Below are positions 9,502-19,136 of a DNA stretch of 58,498 bases, in pieces. Source of the DNA: Bordetella parapertussis. GTDB lineage: Bacteria > Pseudomonadota > Gammaproteobacteria > Burkholderiales > SG8-41. Every line of letters begins with the position of its first letter. The first letter of the stretch is position 1. The stretch is from the NCBI GenBank assembly GCA_945906815.1, contig CAMDRT010000027.1, positions 1 through 58,498 of the forward strand, read 5' to 3'. Below the pieces are notes generated by a model. That model had not been told where the DNA came from. It did no database searches and saw nothing but the letters and a program-made list of their open reading frames with translations. A program made the position numbers and the translations under genes.

Positions 9502-10794
9502 ATGCGCCGGTTGGTGACCACCGATAGTGGGTTTGAGGCGGCGCTTGCCGCGCTGCTGGCGTTTGAGCTGGCGCAGGATGCGCAGGTTGATGCCACGGTA
9601 GCTGCGATCCTTGCGGATGTGAAAGCGCGCGGCGACGCGGCGGTGCTCGAGTACACGCGGCGCTTTGATGGTTTGTCGGCGCAAACGCTGGCGGAACTGG
9701 AAATACCCAGGGCGGAACTGCATGCCGCATTGCAATCGTTGCCCGTCGCGCAACGCGAGGCGTTGACCGTAGCGGCTGCGCGTGTGCAGGAATTCCATGA
9801 AAAACAATTCATAAAAACAAATACTTACATTGATTCTGCAGGAAACGAGCTGGGCCAGCAGGTGACCGCGCTGGAGCGTGTCGGCATCTACGTGCCGGGT
9901 GGCAAGGCGGCGTATCCCTCAACCGTAATCATGAACACCCTGCCGGCGAAAGTGGCGGGCGTGGACCAGATCATCATGGTGGTACCCACGCCCGGTGGCG
10001 CAAAAAATCAACTGGTGCTGGCCGCTGCCGCGTTGACGGGTGTGGATCGCGTGTACACGCTCGGCGGTGCGCAGGCGGTGGGTGCGCTGGCGTACGGCAC
10101 GCAGACGCTACCGCAGGTGGACAAGATCGTCGGCCCCGGCAATGCGTACGTGGCCGCAGCGAAGCGGCGGGTATTCGGCGTGGTCGGCATCGACATGGTG
10201 GCGGGCCCGTCGGAAATTCTTATCGTGTGCGACGGCAGCACCGACCCCGACTGGATCGCGATGGATTTGTTTTCACAGGCCGAGCATGACGAAATGGCGC
10301 AGGCGATTTTGCTGTGTCCGGATGCGGCCTATCTAGACCAAGTCGCTGCCAGCATCGAGCGCCAGCTACCCGATATGCCACGCCGGGACATCATTCGGGC
10401 CTCGCTCGCAGGGCGCGGCGCCTTGATCCAGGTGCGTGACCTGGATGAGGCGTGCGCCATCGCGAATCGTATAGCGCCCGAACATCTGGAATTGTCGGTG
10501 GAAAATGCGCAAGCGCTGCTGCCGAAAATACGTCACGCCGGGGCGATTTTCATGGGCAGGTATGCTTCGGAGGCTCTGGGGGATTATTGCGCCGGGCCGA
10601 ATCACGTGCTGCCGACTTCACGCAGCGCGCGCTTTGCGTCGCCGCTGGGGGTCTATGATTTTCAGAAGCGCTCAAGCATCATCCAGGTGTCGCAGGCGGG
10701 CGCGCGCACGCTCGGCAAAATTGCGGCGGAACTCGCGTATGGTGAAGGTTTGCCTGCGCACGCGCGCGCGGCTGAGTACCGGATGAAAGGATGA
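9502..10794 (+). CDS. hisD: Histidinol dehydrogenase
   Basis: Zn- and NAD-dependent enzyme converting L-histidinol to L-histidine in two steps. About 430 residues, normal length. Conserved blocks: [51 protein letters not shown] (Zn ligands), PEHLEL and [12 protein letters not shown]. The segment around codons 100-112 ([11 protein letters not shown]) is sharply AT-rich because it contains a copy of the recurrent 18-bp motif. The reading frame is kept and the length matches homologues. It overlaps hisC by four bases. Confidence 0.97.
   Translation: MRRLVTTDSGFEAALAALLAFELAQDAQVDATVAAILADVKARGDAAVLEYTRRFDGLSAQTLAELEIPRAELHAALQSLPVAQREALTVAAARVQEFHEKQFIKTNTYIDSAGNELGQQVTALERVGIYVPGGKAAYPSTVIMNTLPAKVAGVDQIIMVVPTPGGAKNQLVLAAAALTGVDRVYTLGGAQAVGALAYGTQTLPQVDKIVGPGNAYVAAAKRRVFGVVGIDMVAGPSEILIVCDGSTDPDWIAMDLFSQAEHDEMAQAILLCPDAAYLDQVAASIERQLPDMPRRDIIRASLAGRGALIQVRDLDEACAIANRIAPEHLELSVENAQALLPKIRHAGAIFMGRYASEALGDYCAGPNHVLPTSRSARFASPLGVYDFQKRSSIIQVSQAGARTLGKIAAELAYGEGLPAHARAAEYRMKG
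9810..9827 (-). repeat. 18-bp recurrent motif, copy 2 (inside hisD)
   Basis: Plus-strand CATAAAAACAAATACTTA, 17 of 18 matches to the complement of TAASTATTTGTTTTWATT. It sits in an AT-rich island inside the otherwise GC-rich hisD gene and is read in frame as IKTNT. Confidence 0.65.
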
Positions 10795-11876
10795 GCCGCT
10801 ACTGGAGCAAGGGGGTGCACGGCCTGACGCCCTATGTGCCGGGCGAGCAGCCGCAGTTGCCGAACCTGGTAAAGCTGAACACCAATGAAAGCCCCTACGG
10901 CCCCAGCCGCAAGGTGCTGGACGCTTTGCGCGCGCAAGTGGGTGATGCGCTGCGGCTGTATCCCGACCCCGGCAGCGACACACTGCGTGCGGCGATTGCC
11001 AAACATCACGGTCTGACGCCAGAGCAGGTGTTCGTCGGCAACGGTTCGGACGAGGTGCTGGCGCATATTTTTCTCGCCCTGCTGAAACACGAAGATCACG
11101 ATCGGCCGGTGCTTTTCCCCGATATCACCTACAGTTTTTATCCGGTGTATTGCGCGCTCTACGCTATTCAGTTTCAACAAGTGCCACTGAATGCGGCGTT
11201 TGAAATCGATGTTGCGGATTATGTGCGCCCGAACGGCGGCATCATTTTTCCCAACCCGAACGCGCCCACCGGTTGCCTGCTGGCGGTGCCGGAAATCGAA
11301 CGTTTGCTGCAAGCCAACACCGCATCGGTGGTGGTGGTCGACGAAGCCTATATCGATTTCGGCGGTGTGTCGTGCGTGCCGTTGATCAAGCACTATCCGC
11401 AGTTGCTGGTAACCCACACGCTGTCCAAGTCGCGCGCGCTGGCGGGCTTGCGCGTGGGATATGCGACGGGCAACGCGACACTCATTGCAGGCCTGAATCG
11501 CGTGAAGGATAGTTTTAATTCCTATCCCTTGGGCCGCTTGGCGCAGGCGGGTGCCGCAGCAGCGATGGAAGATGGCGCTTATTTTGAGGCCATGTGCCGT
11601 AAAATCATCGACACTAAGGCGCGCCTGGTGACACAAATGCAGGCGCTGGGATTTGACGTGTTGCCGTCGGCGGCGAACTTCATTTTCGCGCGCTTTCCGG
11701 GACGTGATGGCGCGGACATCGCCGCGCAGCTGCGGCTACGCAGTATTATCGTGCGCCACTTTCGCCATCCCCTGCGTATTGCGCCGTTCATGCGCATCAC
11801 CATCGGTACCGACGAGCAGTGCGAAGGTTTGGTCGATGCTTTGCGCGAAATCGTTTATACTAATAAAAACAACTAG
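10791..11876 (+). CDS. hisC: Histidinol-phosphate aminotransferase
   Basis: PLP-dependent class I/II aminotransferase, about 361 residues. Motifs: [42 protein letters not shown], and the Schiff-base lysine in [16 protein letters not shown]. The ATG overlaps the hisD stop (ATGA). The last codons (TNKNN-stop) are made from a copy of the recurrent 18-bp motif, which extends past the stop towards hisB. Confidence 0.96.
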   Translation: MSRYWSKGVHGLTPYVPGEQPQLPNLVKLNTNESPYGPSRKVLDALRAQVGDALRLYPDPGSDTLRAAIAKHHGLTPEQVFVGNGSDEVLAHIFLALLKHEDHDRPVLFPDITYSFYPVYCALYAIQFQQVPLNAAFEIDVADYVRPNGGIIFPNPNAPTGCLLAVPEIERLLQANTASVVVVDEAYIDFGGVSCVPLIKHYPQLLVTHTLSKSRALAGLRVGYATGNATLIAGLNRVKDSFNSYPLGRLAQAGAAAAMEDGAYFEAMCRKIIDTKARLVTQMQALGFDVLPSAANFIFARFPGRDGADIAAQLRLRSIIVRHFRHPLRIAPFMRITIGTDEQCEGLVDALREIVYTNKNN

Positions 11877-11879
11877 TTA
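11862..11879 (-). repeat. 18-bp recurrent motif, copy 3 (hisC end)
   Basis: AATAAAAACAACTAGTTA, 17 of 18 to the motif complement. It encodes the hisC C-terminus and its TAG stop, and lies 17 bp before hisB. Confidence 0.6.
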
Positions 11880-11896
11880 CGAAATATAGAGTAATC

Positions 11897-12484
11897 ATGG
11901 CACGCCAAGCGCAAGTGACGCGAAACACCAACGAAACACAGATCAGCGTGTCGCTTAATCTCGACGGCAGCGGCAAGTCCCAGCTCGCCACCGGCGTGGG
12001 GTTTCTCGACCACATGCTCGACCAGGTGGCGCGTCATGGTGTGTTTGATTTGGAGGTCAGCGCCCAGGGTGATTTGCACATCGACGCGCATCATACGGTG
12101 GAGGATATCGGCATCACGCTGGGACAGGCGTTTGCCAAGGCTATCGGCGACAAGGCCGGTGTGCGCCGTTACGGGCATGCCTATGTGCCGCTGGATGAAG
12201 CGTTGTCGCGCGTGGTGGTGGATTTATCCGGCCGTCCCGGCCTCGACATAAAAATCGATTTCGTGCGTGCGCGCATCGGCGAATTTGATGTCGATCTGGT
12301 GCGCGAGTTTTTTCACGGTTTTGTGAATCACGCGCTGGTCACGCTGCATATTGATAATCTCAAAGGGGATAACGCGCATCATCAGGCCGAGACCGCATTC
12401 AAGGCGTTCGGACGCGCGCTGCGCATGGCGGTAGAGCTTGATCCGCGCGTGGTGGGTGTGCCTTCTACAAAGGGGTCCTTGTGA
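11897..12484 (+). CDS. hisB: Imidazoleglycerol-phosphate dehydratase
   Basis: Monofunctional IGP dehydratase of about 195 residues, without the phosphatase domain of E. coli HisB. Mn-binding signatures [14 protein letters not shown] and [17 protein letters not shown] are present, and the protein ends in VPSTKGSL as in most homologues. It sits between hisC and hisH; a repeat-rich palindrome follows directly after the stop. Confidence 0.97.
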   Translation: MARQAQVTRNTNETQISVSLNLDGSGKSQLATGVGFLDHMLDQVARHGVFDLEVSAQGDLHIDAHHTVEDIGITLGQAFAKAIGDKAGVRRYGHAYVPLDEALSRVVVDLSGRPGLDIKIDFVRARIGEFDVDLVREFFHGFVNHALVTLHIDNLKGDNAHHQAETAFKAFGRALRMAVELDPRVVGVPSTKGSL

Positions 12485-12608
12485 AAGGCGTGAGGCGTAA
12501 GGCGCGTGACTTTCGCTGCATCGTGACTTCATCTTTGCAACACCATTCCCGCCACGCATCAATGACCACCGGCCCGACCCCTCACGCCTCACGCCTCACG
12601 CCTCACGC
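12481..12608. repeat. Low-complexity inverted repeat hisB-hisH
   Basis: The left arm of G-rich units (GTGAAAGGCGTGAGGCGTAAGG, in pieces over 12481-12510) is complemented by the right arm of CCTCACG units repeated four times (12578-12608). The right arm ends 3 bp before the hisH start codon. The about 67-bp loop has no other feature. No T-tract. Confidence 0.75.
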
Positions 12609-12611
12609 AAA

Positions 12612-13268
12612 ATGATAGCAGTCATCGATTACGGCATGGGCAATTTGCGTTCGGTGTCCAAGGCCCTTGAGCATGTCGCACCGGGTGAACAAGTGCTGGT
12701 GACCGATCAACCCGCGGTGGTGCGCGACGCTGCGCGCGTGGTGTTTCCGGGTCAGGGCGCGATGCCCGATTGCATGCGTGAATTGCGCGGGCGCGGACTC
12801 TATGACGCGGTGATTGAAGCCGCGCGCGACAAACCATTTCTGGGTATATGCATAGGCTTGCAGATGTTGTTCGAGCACAGCGAGGAAGGCGATACCCCGG
12901 GGCTGGGTGTGTTGCCGGGCCGCGTGCGCCGCTTCGCGCATGGGCTGGCCGATGACAACGGGCAAAAACTCAAAGTGCCGCATATGGGCTGGAATGAAGT
13001 TGAGCAACGTATCGAACACCCGTTGTGGAGCGGCATCGGCAATCATGCGCGCTTTTATTTTGTGCATAGTTATTACCCGGAACCGGAGTTTTCCGCCCTG
13101 ACGGCGGGCATTAGCCGCTATCCAGCCGAATTCGCCTGTGCGGCAGCGCGCGCAAACCTGTTCGCCGTGCAGTTTCATCCGGAAAAAAGCGCGGCAGCGG
13201 GTTTACGTCTGTTAGCGAATTTTGCAACATGGGCGCCGCTGGACGGAGAATTGCGTAAGGCCGCTTGA
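12612..13268 (+). CDS. hisH: Imidazole glycerol phosphate synthase, HisH subunit
   Basis: Class I glutamine amidotransferase subunit that supplies ammonia to HisF. About 218 residues. The nucleophile Cys lies in FLGICIGLQMLF, and the His/Glu pair in VQFHPEKS. N-terminal IAVIDYGMGNLRSVSKALE is typical. About 170 bp separate it from hisA. Confidence 0.97.
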   Translation: MIAVIDYGMGNLRSVSKALEHVAPGEQVLVTDQPAVVRDAARVVFPGQGAMPDCMRELRGRGLYDAVIEAARDKPFLGICIGLQMLFEHSEEGDTPGLGVLPGRVRRFAHGLADDNGQKLKVPHMGWNEVEQRIEHPLWSGIGNHARFYFVHSYYPEPEFSALTAGISRYPAEFACAAARANLFAVQFHPEKSAAAGLRLLANFATWAPLDGELRKAA

Positions 13269-13437
13269 CTGCAACAGGCTATTTGCGGCTATAGTACGCC
13301 TCGCTTAACGAAACCTTTCTCCACTCGCTCAACCGGTAACCGCCTCACCCCACTGCCGTCTGCGCGCGCGCTGCGCCATGTCGCTCAGTTCGTTTAGCCT
13401 ACCGTCCCTATTCGCATTCACAAAAACGTTCAAATCT

Positions 13438-14190
13438 ATGCTGATTATTCCAGCCATTGATCTTAAAGATGGGCAATGCGTGCGTTTGAAGCAAGGCGAC
13501 ATGGCCAGCGCCACGATATTTTCGGATGATCCTGGTGCAACCGCAAAACGCTGGCTGGAGCTGGGTGCGCGCCGTTTGCACGTGGTTGATTTGAATGGCG
13601 CCTCCGCGGGCAAGCCGAAAAATGGCGCGGCGATAAAAGCCATTATTGCCGCGGTGGGCGATAAGCTGCCGATCCAGTTGGGTGGCGGCATCCGTGACCT
13701 TGATACCATCGAGCATTATCTGGATGCTGGTGTGCGCTACGTCATCATCGGTACCGCGGCGGTGAAAACACCCGGATTTTTGCACGACGCCTGCAGTGCT
13801 TTTACCGGCCATGTGATGGTGGGTCTCGACGCCAAGGACGGAAAAGTTGCCGTGGATGGCTGGTCGAAGATGACCGGACATGATGTGGTGGACCTGGCGA
13901 AAAAATTTGAAGACTATGGTGCCGAAGCGCTGATTTATACCGACATCGGCCGCGACGGTATGTTGAGCGGCGTGAATATCGAAGCGACGGTAAAACTGGC
14001 GAAGGCGTTGACAGTGCCGGTTATCGCCAGCGGCGGCATTACCAACCTGGATGATGTCACAGCGTTGTGCGCGGTGCAGGGCGAAGGCATTCAGGGCGCG
14101 ATTACCGGACGCGCAGTGTATCAGGGCACGCTGGATTTCGCTGCGGCGCAGAAATTGGCGGATGAACTCTCCAAGAGCGTGAAGAAGTGA
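13438..14190 (+). CDS. hisA: ProFAR isomerase HisA
   Basis: (Beta/alpha)8 isomerase of about 250 residues. Catalytic aspartates in [10 protein letters not shown] and [10 protein letters not shown]; phosphate-binding QLGGGIRDL and [11 protein letters not shown]. Homology starts at the ATG at 13438; the 60 in-frame bases upstream are not conserved in type. The 3' end (EELS...KK) runs into GTGAACGA repeat units forming the hisA-hisF palindrome. Confidence 0.97.
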   Translation: MLIIPAIDLKDGQCVRLKQGDMASATIFSDDPGATAKRWLELGARRLHVVDLNGASAGKPKNGAAIKAIIAAVGDKLPIQLGGGIRDLDTIEHYLDAGVRYVIIGTAAVKTPGFLHDACSAFTGHVMVGLDAKDGKVAVDGWSKMTGHDVVDLAKKFEDYGAEALIYTDIGRDGMLSGVNIEATVKLAKALTVPVIASGGITNLDDVTALCAVQGEGIQGAITGRAVYQGTLDFAAAQKLADELSKSVKK

Positions 14191-14232
14191 ACGAGTGAAC
14201 GAGTGAACGGGGTACCCCATTCACTCGTTCAC
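14187..14232. repeat. Near-perfect palindrome hisA-hisF
   Basis: GTGAACGAGTGAA (14195-14207) pairs perfectly with TTCACTCGTTCAC (14220-14232) around a central GGGGTACCCC palindrome, making a 38-bp almost uninterrupted palindrome. An extra GTGAACGA unit precedes it and contains the hisA stop. It ends 7 bp before the hisF start. Confidence 0.8.
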
Positions 14233-14239
14233 GGATTTC

Positions 14240-15010
14240 ATGTCACTAGCCAAACGCATCATCCCCTGCCTTGACGTGACCGCGGGGCGCGTGGTCAAGG
14301 GCGTTAATTTTGTCGGGCTGCGTGACGCCGGTGATCCGGTTGAAATCGCGCGCCGTTATGACGATCAGGGCGCCGACGAACTGACGTTTCTGGATATCAC
14401 CGCGAGCAGCGATGATCGTGATGTGATATTGCACATCATTGAAAGCGTTGCGGCGCAGGTGTTCATACCGTTTACGGTGGGCGGCGGCGTGCGTTCGGTG
14501 AGTGACGTGCAGCGGTTGCTGAATGCGGGCGCGGACAAGGTCAGCATCAATACTGCGGCGGTGCAAAATCCGCAATTGGTGGCCGCGGCGTCGGGTCGTT
14601 ATGGCGCGCAATGTATTGTCGTTGCCATCGACGCGAAACGTGTGCCGGGCGCCAGCGAGTTGCGGTGGGAGGTTTACACGCACGGCGGGCGCAAGGCCAC
14701 CGGCATGGACGCGCTGGAATGGGGCCGTAAAATGCAGGAACTGGGCGCGGGCGAAATTCTGCTCACCAGCATGGACCGCGACGGCACGCGCGTGGGATTT
14801 GATCTTGATCTGACACGAGCGTTTTCGGATATGCTGGAAATCCCGGTGATTGCCAGCGGCGGGGTGGGCAATCTTGCGCATCTCGGCGATGGCGTGTTGC
14901 AGGGGCGCGCGGACGCCGTGCTGGCGGCTAGCATTTTTCACTATGGGGAATTTACGGTGCGCCAGGCCAAGGAGCATATGGCGCAGCGGGGAATTGAGGT
15001 CAGGATTTAG
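14240..15010 (+). CDS. hisF: Imidazole glycerol phosphate synthase, HisF subunit
   Basis: Cyclase subunit, about 256 residues. The catalytic aspartates are in [18 protein letters not shown] and [14 protein letters not shown]; other blocks are [19 protein letters not shown] and [13 protein letters not shown]. It forms the HisFH heterodimer with HisH, producing IGP and AICAR. The last codons blend into AGGACTGAGG repeat units. Confidence 0.97.
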   Translation: MSLAKRIIPCLDVTAGRVVKGVNFVGLRDAGDPVEIARRYDDQGADELTFLDITASSDDRDVILHIIESVAAQVFIPFTVGGGVRSVSDVQRLLNAGADKVSINTAAVQNPQLVAAASGRYGAQCIVVAIDAKRVPGASELRWEVYTHGGRKATGMDALEWGRKMQELGAGEILLTSMDRDGTRVGFDLDLTRAFSDMLEIPVIASGGVGNLAHLGDGVLQGRADAVLAASIFHYGEFTVRQAKEHMAQRGIEVRI

Positions 15011-15083
15011 GACTGAGGAATTAGGACTGAGTGGGTAACAGTGGTGGGGTTACTCATTCCTAAGTCCTCATTCCTCATTCCTG
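15006..15083. repeat. Low-complexity inverted repeat hisF-hisI
   Basis: The left arm (AGGACTGAGGAATTAGGACT then GAGTGGGTAAC, about 15009-15040) is complementary in large part to GTTACTCATTCCTAAGTCCT followed by CATTCCTCATTCCT (about 15050-15082). The unit sequence differs from the other gaps, but the architecture is the same: tandem short units, small loop, right arm close to the next start. Confidence 0.75.
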
Positions 15084-15091
15084 GTCTAAAT

Positions 15092-15481
15092 ATGAACGAC
15101 AACTGGCTAAACAAGGTGAATTGGGCGCAAGACGGACTGGTGCCCGCAGTGACGCAGGACGCGGCGAGCGGGCGCGTGCTTACCGTTGCGTGGATGAATC
15201 GCGAGGCGCTAAAGCTAACTGCGGCTACCGGCGAGGTTCACTATTGGTCGCGCTCGCGCAAGCGGCTCTGGCACAAAGGTGAGGAATCGGGGCACCTGCA
15301 AAAAGTCAAATCGATACGCCTCGACTGCGATGAAGACGTGATTCTGCTTGCAGTCGAACAAGTGGGCGGCATCGCCTGTCATACCGGGCGTGAGAGTTGT
15401 TTTTTCCAGCGCTTGGAGGACGGTAACTGGGTGGCCGTTGATCCGGTGCTCAAAGATCCGCAGGAAATTTATGGCAAGTGA
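15092..15481 (+). CDS. hisI: Phosphoribosyl-AMP cyclohydrolase
   Basis: Monofunctional HisI (about 129 residues), separate from HisE as usual in betaproteobacteria. Conserved [41 protein letters not shown], and the Zn-site cysteines in [14 protein letters not shown]. The start at ATG 15092 (MNDNWL) fits family N-termini and lies just after the palindrome. Confidence 0.96.
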   Translation: MNDNWLNKVNWAQDGLVPAVTQDAASGRVLTVAWMNREALKLTAATGEVHYWSRSRKRLWHKGEESGHLQKVKSIRLDCDEDVILLAVEQVGGIACHTGRESCFFQRLEDGNWVAVDPVLKDPQEIYGK

Positions 15482-15504
15482 GATGGCAAGTGAGATGACA
15501 AGGG

Positions 15505-15834
15505 ATGCCGCAAATGATTGATGCAGAGGTATTGCAGCGGCTCGGCGACATGCTCGCGGCGCGCAAAGGCGCCGATCCGGCAAGCTCGTATGTGGCTGGC
15601 CTGCTGGCCAAGGGCGAAGACGCCATTTTGCGCAAAGTAGCCGAAGAATCCGCGGAAACACTGCTGGCGTCCAAGGAGGGTGATAAACTGCATCTGGTGC
15701 GTGAGGTGGCGGACTTGTGGTTTCACAGTATGGTGTTGCTGGCGTGGCATGGCTTGTCACCCAATGATGTGCTGGCTGAGTTGCGCCGGCGCGAAGGTAT
15801 TTCCGGGATCGATGAAAAGGCTGCCCGGAAATGA
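15505..15834 (+). CDS. hisE: Phosphoribosyl-ATP pyrophosphatase
   Basis: MazG-like all-alpha pyrophosphohydrolase of about 109 residues. Motifs [31 protein letters not shown] (in pieces) with acidic metal ligands EES..E, and [19 protein letters not shown]. The start is ATG 15505; 15514 is an in-frame alternative. The stop is embedded in a strong hairpin that probably ends the his transcript. No hinT gene follows, although one often does in relatives. Confidence 0.95.
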   Translation: MPQMIDAEVLQRLGDMLAARKGADPASSYVAGLLAKGEDAILRKVAEESAETLLASKEGDKLHLVREVADLWFHSMVLLAWHGLSPNDVLAELRRREGISGIDEKAARK

Positions 15835-15855
15835 CGGTTTCCGGGCAGCCTTTCG
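15819..15855 (+). terminator. Hairpin terminator after hisE
   Basis: GGCTGCCCGGAAA (15819-15831) pairs perfectly with TTTCCGGGCAGCC (15838-15850) around TGACGG, followed by TTTC. A 13-bp GC-rich stem with a short T-run is consistent with at least partial intrinsic termination between hisE and tatA. A small second hairpin (ATTCGCGTAGCGAAT) follows near 15869. Confidence 0.7.
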
Positions 15856-15934
15856 GCGTAGACTCACATTCGCGTAGCGAATGTTATGTCGAAGCCAAAA
15901 AGCCTCACGAAAACGGCTTAAATAGGAGGGCATC

Positions 15935-16174
15935 ATGGGTTCATTCAGCATCTGGCACTGGCTGATCGTTTTAGCGATCATCGTGTTGATTTTCGGCACC
16001 AAGAAACTGCGTAATCTTGGTGGTGATCTGGGCGGTGCGGTCAAGGGTTTCAAGGACGGCATGAAGTCCGAGAGCGACAAAACAGCAGACGCGGCGGCCG
16101 CCAAAGCCGAAATCCCGCCAGCGACCGGCCACACCTATGAGGCCGAGGTCAAGAAGGAAGCGTCGAAATCGTGA
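15935..16174 (+). CDS. tatA: Sec-independent translocase subunit TatA
   Basis: Short (79 residues) single-TM protein: [24 protein letters not shown], hinge, amphipathic [19 protein letters not shown], then a polar tail. It oligomerises to form the Tat pore. A good ribosome site (TAGGAGGGCATC) precedes the ATG. Tat substrates likely in this window include the Rieske protein and SoxB. Confidence 0.96.
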   Translation: MGSFSIWHWLIVLAIIVLIFGTKKLRNLGGDLGGAVKGFKDGMKSESDKTADAAAAKAEIPPATGHTYEAEVKKEASKS

Positions 16175-16255
16175 GGCGTGAAGCGTGAGGGGTGAGGCGT
16201 AATACACCACCGCGCGTTCTTCACCTCACGCCTCACGCTTTACGCCTTACGCAAA
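16172..16255. repeat. Low-complexity inverted repeat tatA-tatB
   Basis: The left arm (GTGAGGCGTGAAGCGTGAGG then GGTGAGGCGTAA, 16172-16202) is complementary to CCTCACGCCTCACGCTTTAC then GCCTTACGC (about 16222-16252). The tatA stop lies in the left arm and the tatB ATG follows the right arm within a few bases. Confidence 0.78.
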
Positions 16256-16256
16256 A

Positions 16257-16805
16257 ATGTTCGACATCGGCTTCTCCGAGATGATGGTCATCGCGGTCAT
16301 AGCACTCATCGTGCTCGGGCCGGAAAAACTGCCGCGCGTGGCGCGCATGGCTGGACATTTGCTCGGTCGCATGCAGCGCTACGTTAACGACGTCAAAGCC
16401 GATATCAATCGCGAGGTCGAGCTCGACGAACTGCGCAAACTGCAAAAAGAGATGCAAAACACCGCGCAATCCATAGAACAAACGGTCAAGGGTGAAATGC
16501 ATACCGTTGAATCCGCATTCAAACAAATCGGCGACACCACGCAACAAGCGTTGTCAGATCCTGTGGCTGATGCGTTTGCCGATCCGCCGCCGGTGCAGTC
16601 GCCGGCGGCTACGGTGCCCACGGCAATGGCGCCACCGGCGGTTCTGCTGGAACCGCTGACCGAGCAGCCACAGGAAATTCCGCCAGCGCCGGGTGCTCCG
16701 GGCGCCGTATCCGTCCAGTTGGAGCTGGGACTGGACCCCGCGCCGCTGTCTAACGCGCCGCCGCCGCAGGTTTCGGTGGCGTCACCGGCACCGGCAAAGG
16801 TGTAG
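16257..16805 (+). CDS. tatB: Sec-independent translocase subunit TatB
   Basis: Substrate-receptor partner of TatC, about 182 residues. N-terminal MFDIGFSEMMVIAVIALIVLGPEKLPRVAR (TM plus the GPEKLP motif), an amphipathic helix, a charged helical middle (INREVELDELRKLQKEMQ) and a long Pro/Ala-rich C-terminal tail of low complexity. Confidence 0.95.
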   Translation: MFDIGFSEMMVIAVIALIVLGPEKLPRVARMAGHLLGRMQRYVNDVKADINREVELDELRKLQKEMQNTAQSIEQTVKGEMHTVESAFKQIGDTTQQALSDPVADAFADPPPVQSPAATVPTAMAPPAVLLEPLTEQPQEIPPAPGAPGAVSVQLELGLDPAPLSNAPPPQVSVASPAPAKV

Positions 16806-16810
16806 TTGCA

Positions 16811-17641
16811 GTGGCGTTGATCGAGGATACGTTTATCTCGCATCTGGTCGAATTGCGCGATCGCCTGATGCGCGCACTGATCGCGATTGCGGTGGCCTTT
16901 GCTTTGATCGGATTCTGGCCGACCTACGGCGTGATCTACGATTTTCTGGCGTTACCGCTGATTCAAACGCTGCCCGCAGGCTCGAAAATGATCGCCACTG
17001 GCGTGATTACGCCGTTTCTGATCCCGTTGAAGGTGGGGTTGATGGCCGCATTCATGCTGGTGTTGCCTTATGTGCTGTATCAGGCGTGGGCGTTTGTTGC
17101 GCCTGGACTTTATGCACACGAAAAGAAACTGGTATTGCCGTTGGTGGTGAGCAGCACCCTGTTGTTTGCCGTCGGTGTGGCTTTTTGCTACTACTTTGTG
17201 TTCGGACAGTTGTTTCGCTTCATTGCCGGCTTCGCGCCCGCCAGCATTACGCCCGCGCCGGATATCGAACAGTATCTTTCATTTGTGCTCACCATGTTTC
17301 TGGCGTTCGGCGTCGCATTTGAGGTGCCGGTGGCGATCATCGTGCTGGTGCGCATGGGCGTGGTGTCAGTGAAGCAACTGCGCGATTTTCGGGGGTACTT
17401 CGTGGTGTGCGCAGCGATAGCCGCCGCGGTCGTGACGCCGCCGGATGTGGTGTCGATGCTGGCGCTCTTGATTCCGATGTGCCTGCTGTATGAGGCGGGA
17501 ATTATCGCCGCAGGTTTTATCGGTACGGTGAAAAAGCCGCAAGCCGCAGAGGACCAGCCCGCAGGCGCCACCCTCACTGCGGAACAAGTAGCGCAGGAAT
17601 TTTCCGCGGTGGAAAAAGAGCAAAACAGCGGCGGGCGTTGA
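16811..17641 (+). CDS. tatC: Sec-independent translocase subunit TatC
   Basis: Six-TM core receptor for twin-arginine signal peptides, about 276 residues. Conserved FISHLVELRDRLMRALIAI near the N-terminus (signal-peptide site), MIATGVITPFLIPLKVGLMAAF, YQAWAFVAPGLYAHEK and the late RDFRGYFVV region. It starts at GTG five bases after tatB. The C-terminal 30 residues are a polar extension. Confidence 0.96.
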   Translation: MALIEDTFISHLVELRDRLMRALIAIAVAFALIGFWPTYGVIYDFLALPLIQTLPAGSKMIATGVITPFLIPLKVGLMAAFMLVLPYVLYQAWAFVAPGLYAHEKKLVLPLVVSSTLLFAVGVAFCYYFVFGQLFRFIAGFAPASITPAPDIEQYLSFVLTMFLAFGVAFEVPVAIIVLVRMGVVSVKQLRDFRGYFVVCAAIAAAVVTPPDVVSMLALLIPMCLLYEAGIIAAGFIGTVKKPQAAEDQPAGATLTAEQVAQEFSAVEKEQNSGGR

Positions 17642-17655
17642 TGCGTAGTAAATGC

Positions 17656-18834
17656 TTATTTTTTGCGCGCGAGCTTGGGTCGTTTGCCCATGGTGACTTT
17701 GAGTTCCAGCTCTTTTTGCGCACGTAACACTTTCAGCGTGGCGGCGCTGCCCGGCGCGATCGCCGAAATCAGCGTCAACATGCTGGCTGAATCCACCACC
17801 GGTTTGCCGTCCACCGCCACCAGCACATCGCCCGTTTTCATGCCGGCCTGGTCGGCCGGTGTGGCGCTGAACACTTCGGTAATCAGCGTGCCGCGTGTCG
17901 ATGGCAACTTTAACGATTCCGCCAGTTCCGCGCTTATTTCCTGCACCGCCACGCCAATCCAGCCGCGCGTTACCGTGCCCGTCTGCACCAGTTGATCGAG
18001 TACTTGTTTGGCGGTGGCAGCGGGAATTGCAAAACCGATGCCCAGCGACGCGCCGCCCGGCGTGCGAGAATAAATTGCGGTGTTGATGCCGAGCATATTG
18101 CCATGGATATCCACCAGCGCGCCGCCGGAATTGCCGGGGTTGATGGCAGCGTCGGTCTGGATGAAATTCTCGAAGGTGTTGATGCCCAGACGATTGCGTG
18201 ACAGCGCGCTGATGATGCCGAATGTCACGGTCTGCCCGACGCCGAACGGATTGCCGATGGCCAGCACCAGGTCGCCGACTTGCGCCTGATCCGATTGGGC
18301 AAAGGTAATCGCCGGCAATTTCGGCAGGTCGATCTTGATCACCGCCAGATCGGTTTCCGGGTCGGTGCCGATCACTTTCGCCCTGGCGCGGCGATTGTCA
18401 GCAAGCGCGACTTCAATTTCATCGGCGGCCTCGACCACATGCGCGTTGGTCAGAATGTAGCCTTTTTCGCTGACAATCACGCCGGAGCCGAGATTGTTGC
18501 TTTTTTGTGGCGGGCTTTCGCCTTCGCCGCCGAAAAAATAGCGAAACACCGGGTCATCCATGAACGGCGGGCGCTGCGCCTTGATTTCCTTGCTGGTGTA
18601 GATATTCACCACGGTGGGCATGGCGAGCTTAACGGCTTCGCTGAACGAGGTGAGTTTTGCGCCGGGCGCCATAGGCCCTGACGGTGTTGCTGCGGGCGCG
18701 GCAAGTTTTGCAGTGGCAGACGTGCTGCGTGCGCTCCACGGCAGTACATCGGGGCGCAGCGTGGATATCACAAACAGCGCTGCCACACACACGGTGACCG
18801 CTTGCGCGAAAAACAACCAGAATTTACGTAACAT
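17656..18834 (-). CDS. DegS/DegQ-type periplasmic serine protease
   Basis: HtrA-family protease of about 392 residues. An N-terminal hydrophobic anchor (FFAQAVTVCVAALFVIS) is followed by a trypsin-like domain with His in TNAHVV, Asp in TDLAVIKI and Ser in NPGNSGGALV, and then a single PDZ domain. One PDZ and a probably uncleaved anchor make it DegS-like. In betaproteobacteria this gene commonly lies between tatC and petA, as here. It is convergent with tatC (15-bp gap). ATG 18834 is chosen since upstream codons are not protein-like. Confidence 0.93.
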   Translation of the reverse strand: MLRKFWLFFAQAVTVCVAALFVISTLRPDVLPWSARSTSATAKLAAPAATPSGPMAPGAKLTSFSEAVKLAMPTVVNIYTSKEIKAQRPPFMDDPVFRYFFGGEGESPPQKSNNLGSGVIVSEKGYILTNAHVVEAADEIEVALADNRRARAKVIGTDPETDLAVIKIDLPKLPAITFAQSDQAQVGDLVLAIGNPFGVGQTVTFGIISALSRNRLGINTFENFIQTDAAINPGNSGGALVDIHGNMLGINTAIYSRTPGGASLGIGFAIPAATAKQVLDQLVQTGTVTRGWIGVAVQEISAELAESLKLPSTRGTLITEVFSATPADQAGMKTGDVLVAVDGKPVVDSASMLTLISAIAPGSAATLKVLRAQKELELKVTMGKRPKLARKK

Positions 18835-19136
18835 TTGGCGGAGACGTTGGGGTGAGCAGGTGCAGCGTGCGGCGTGAGGTGGAGCGCAGATTATTGCGCA
18901 AATGCCATGCGCGTGGAAGGGCGTTGGTGCAGCGGTGCTGCGCATTTTCAGTATCCCACGCAGGCCGCTGCCGGTTATGCCATCTTTCTACATAAGCATT
19001 TGTTTTAAAGCAGTATTCGCATGTTTTAATTCACTTTTTAGGGCGAACCGCTTAAAATGCCGTCTGTTGCCATGTAATCACGTATGACGGCGGTAGCACT
19101 TACCGACTTTTTACCCTCTTCAGGAAACCCCTTCGT
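18835..19136. promoter_or_regulatory. Divergent upstream region, protease/petA
   Basis: About 300 bp between divergent starts with no credible gene. It contains a degenerate copy of the 18-bp motif (18993-19010), an AT-rich stretch and a possible -10 box (TAAAAT near 19050) for petABC. An AGGAAA lies about 10 nt before the petA ATG. No terminator is seen. Promoter positions are inference only. Confidence 0.4.
18993..19010 (+). repeat. 18-bp recurrent motif, copy 4 (petA upstream)
   Basis: TAAGCATTTGTTTTAAAG, 15 of 18 to TAASTATTTGTTTTWATT; the core TTTGTTTT is intact. It lies 127 bp upstream of petA. Confidence 0.5.
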
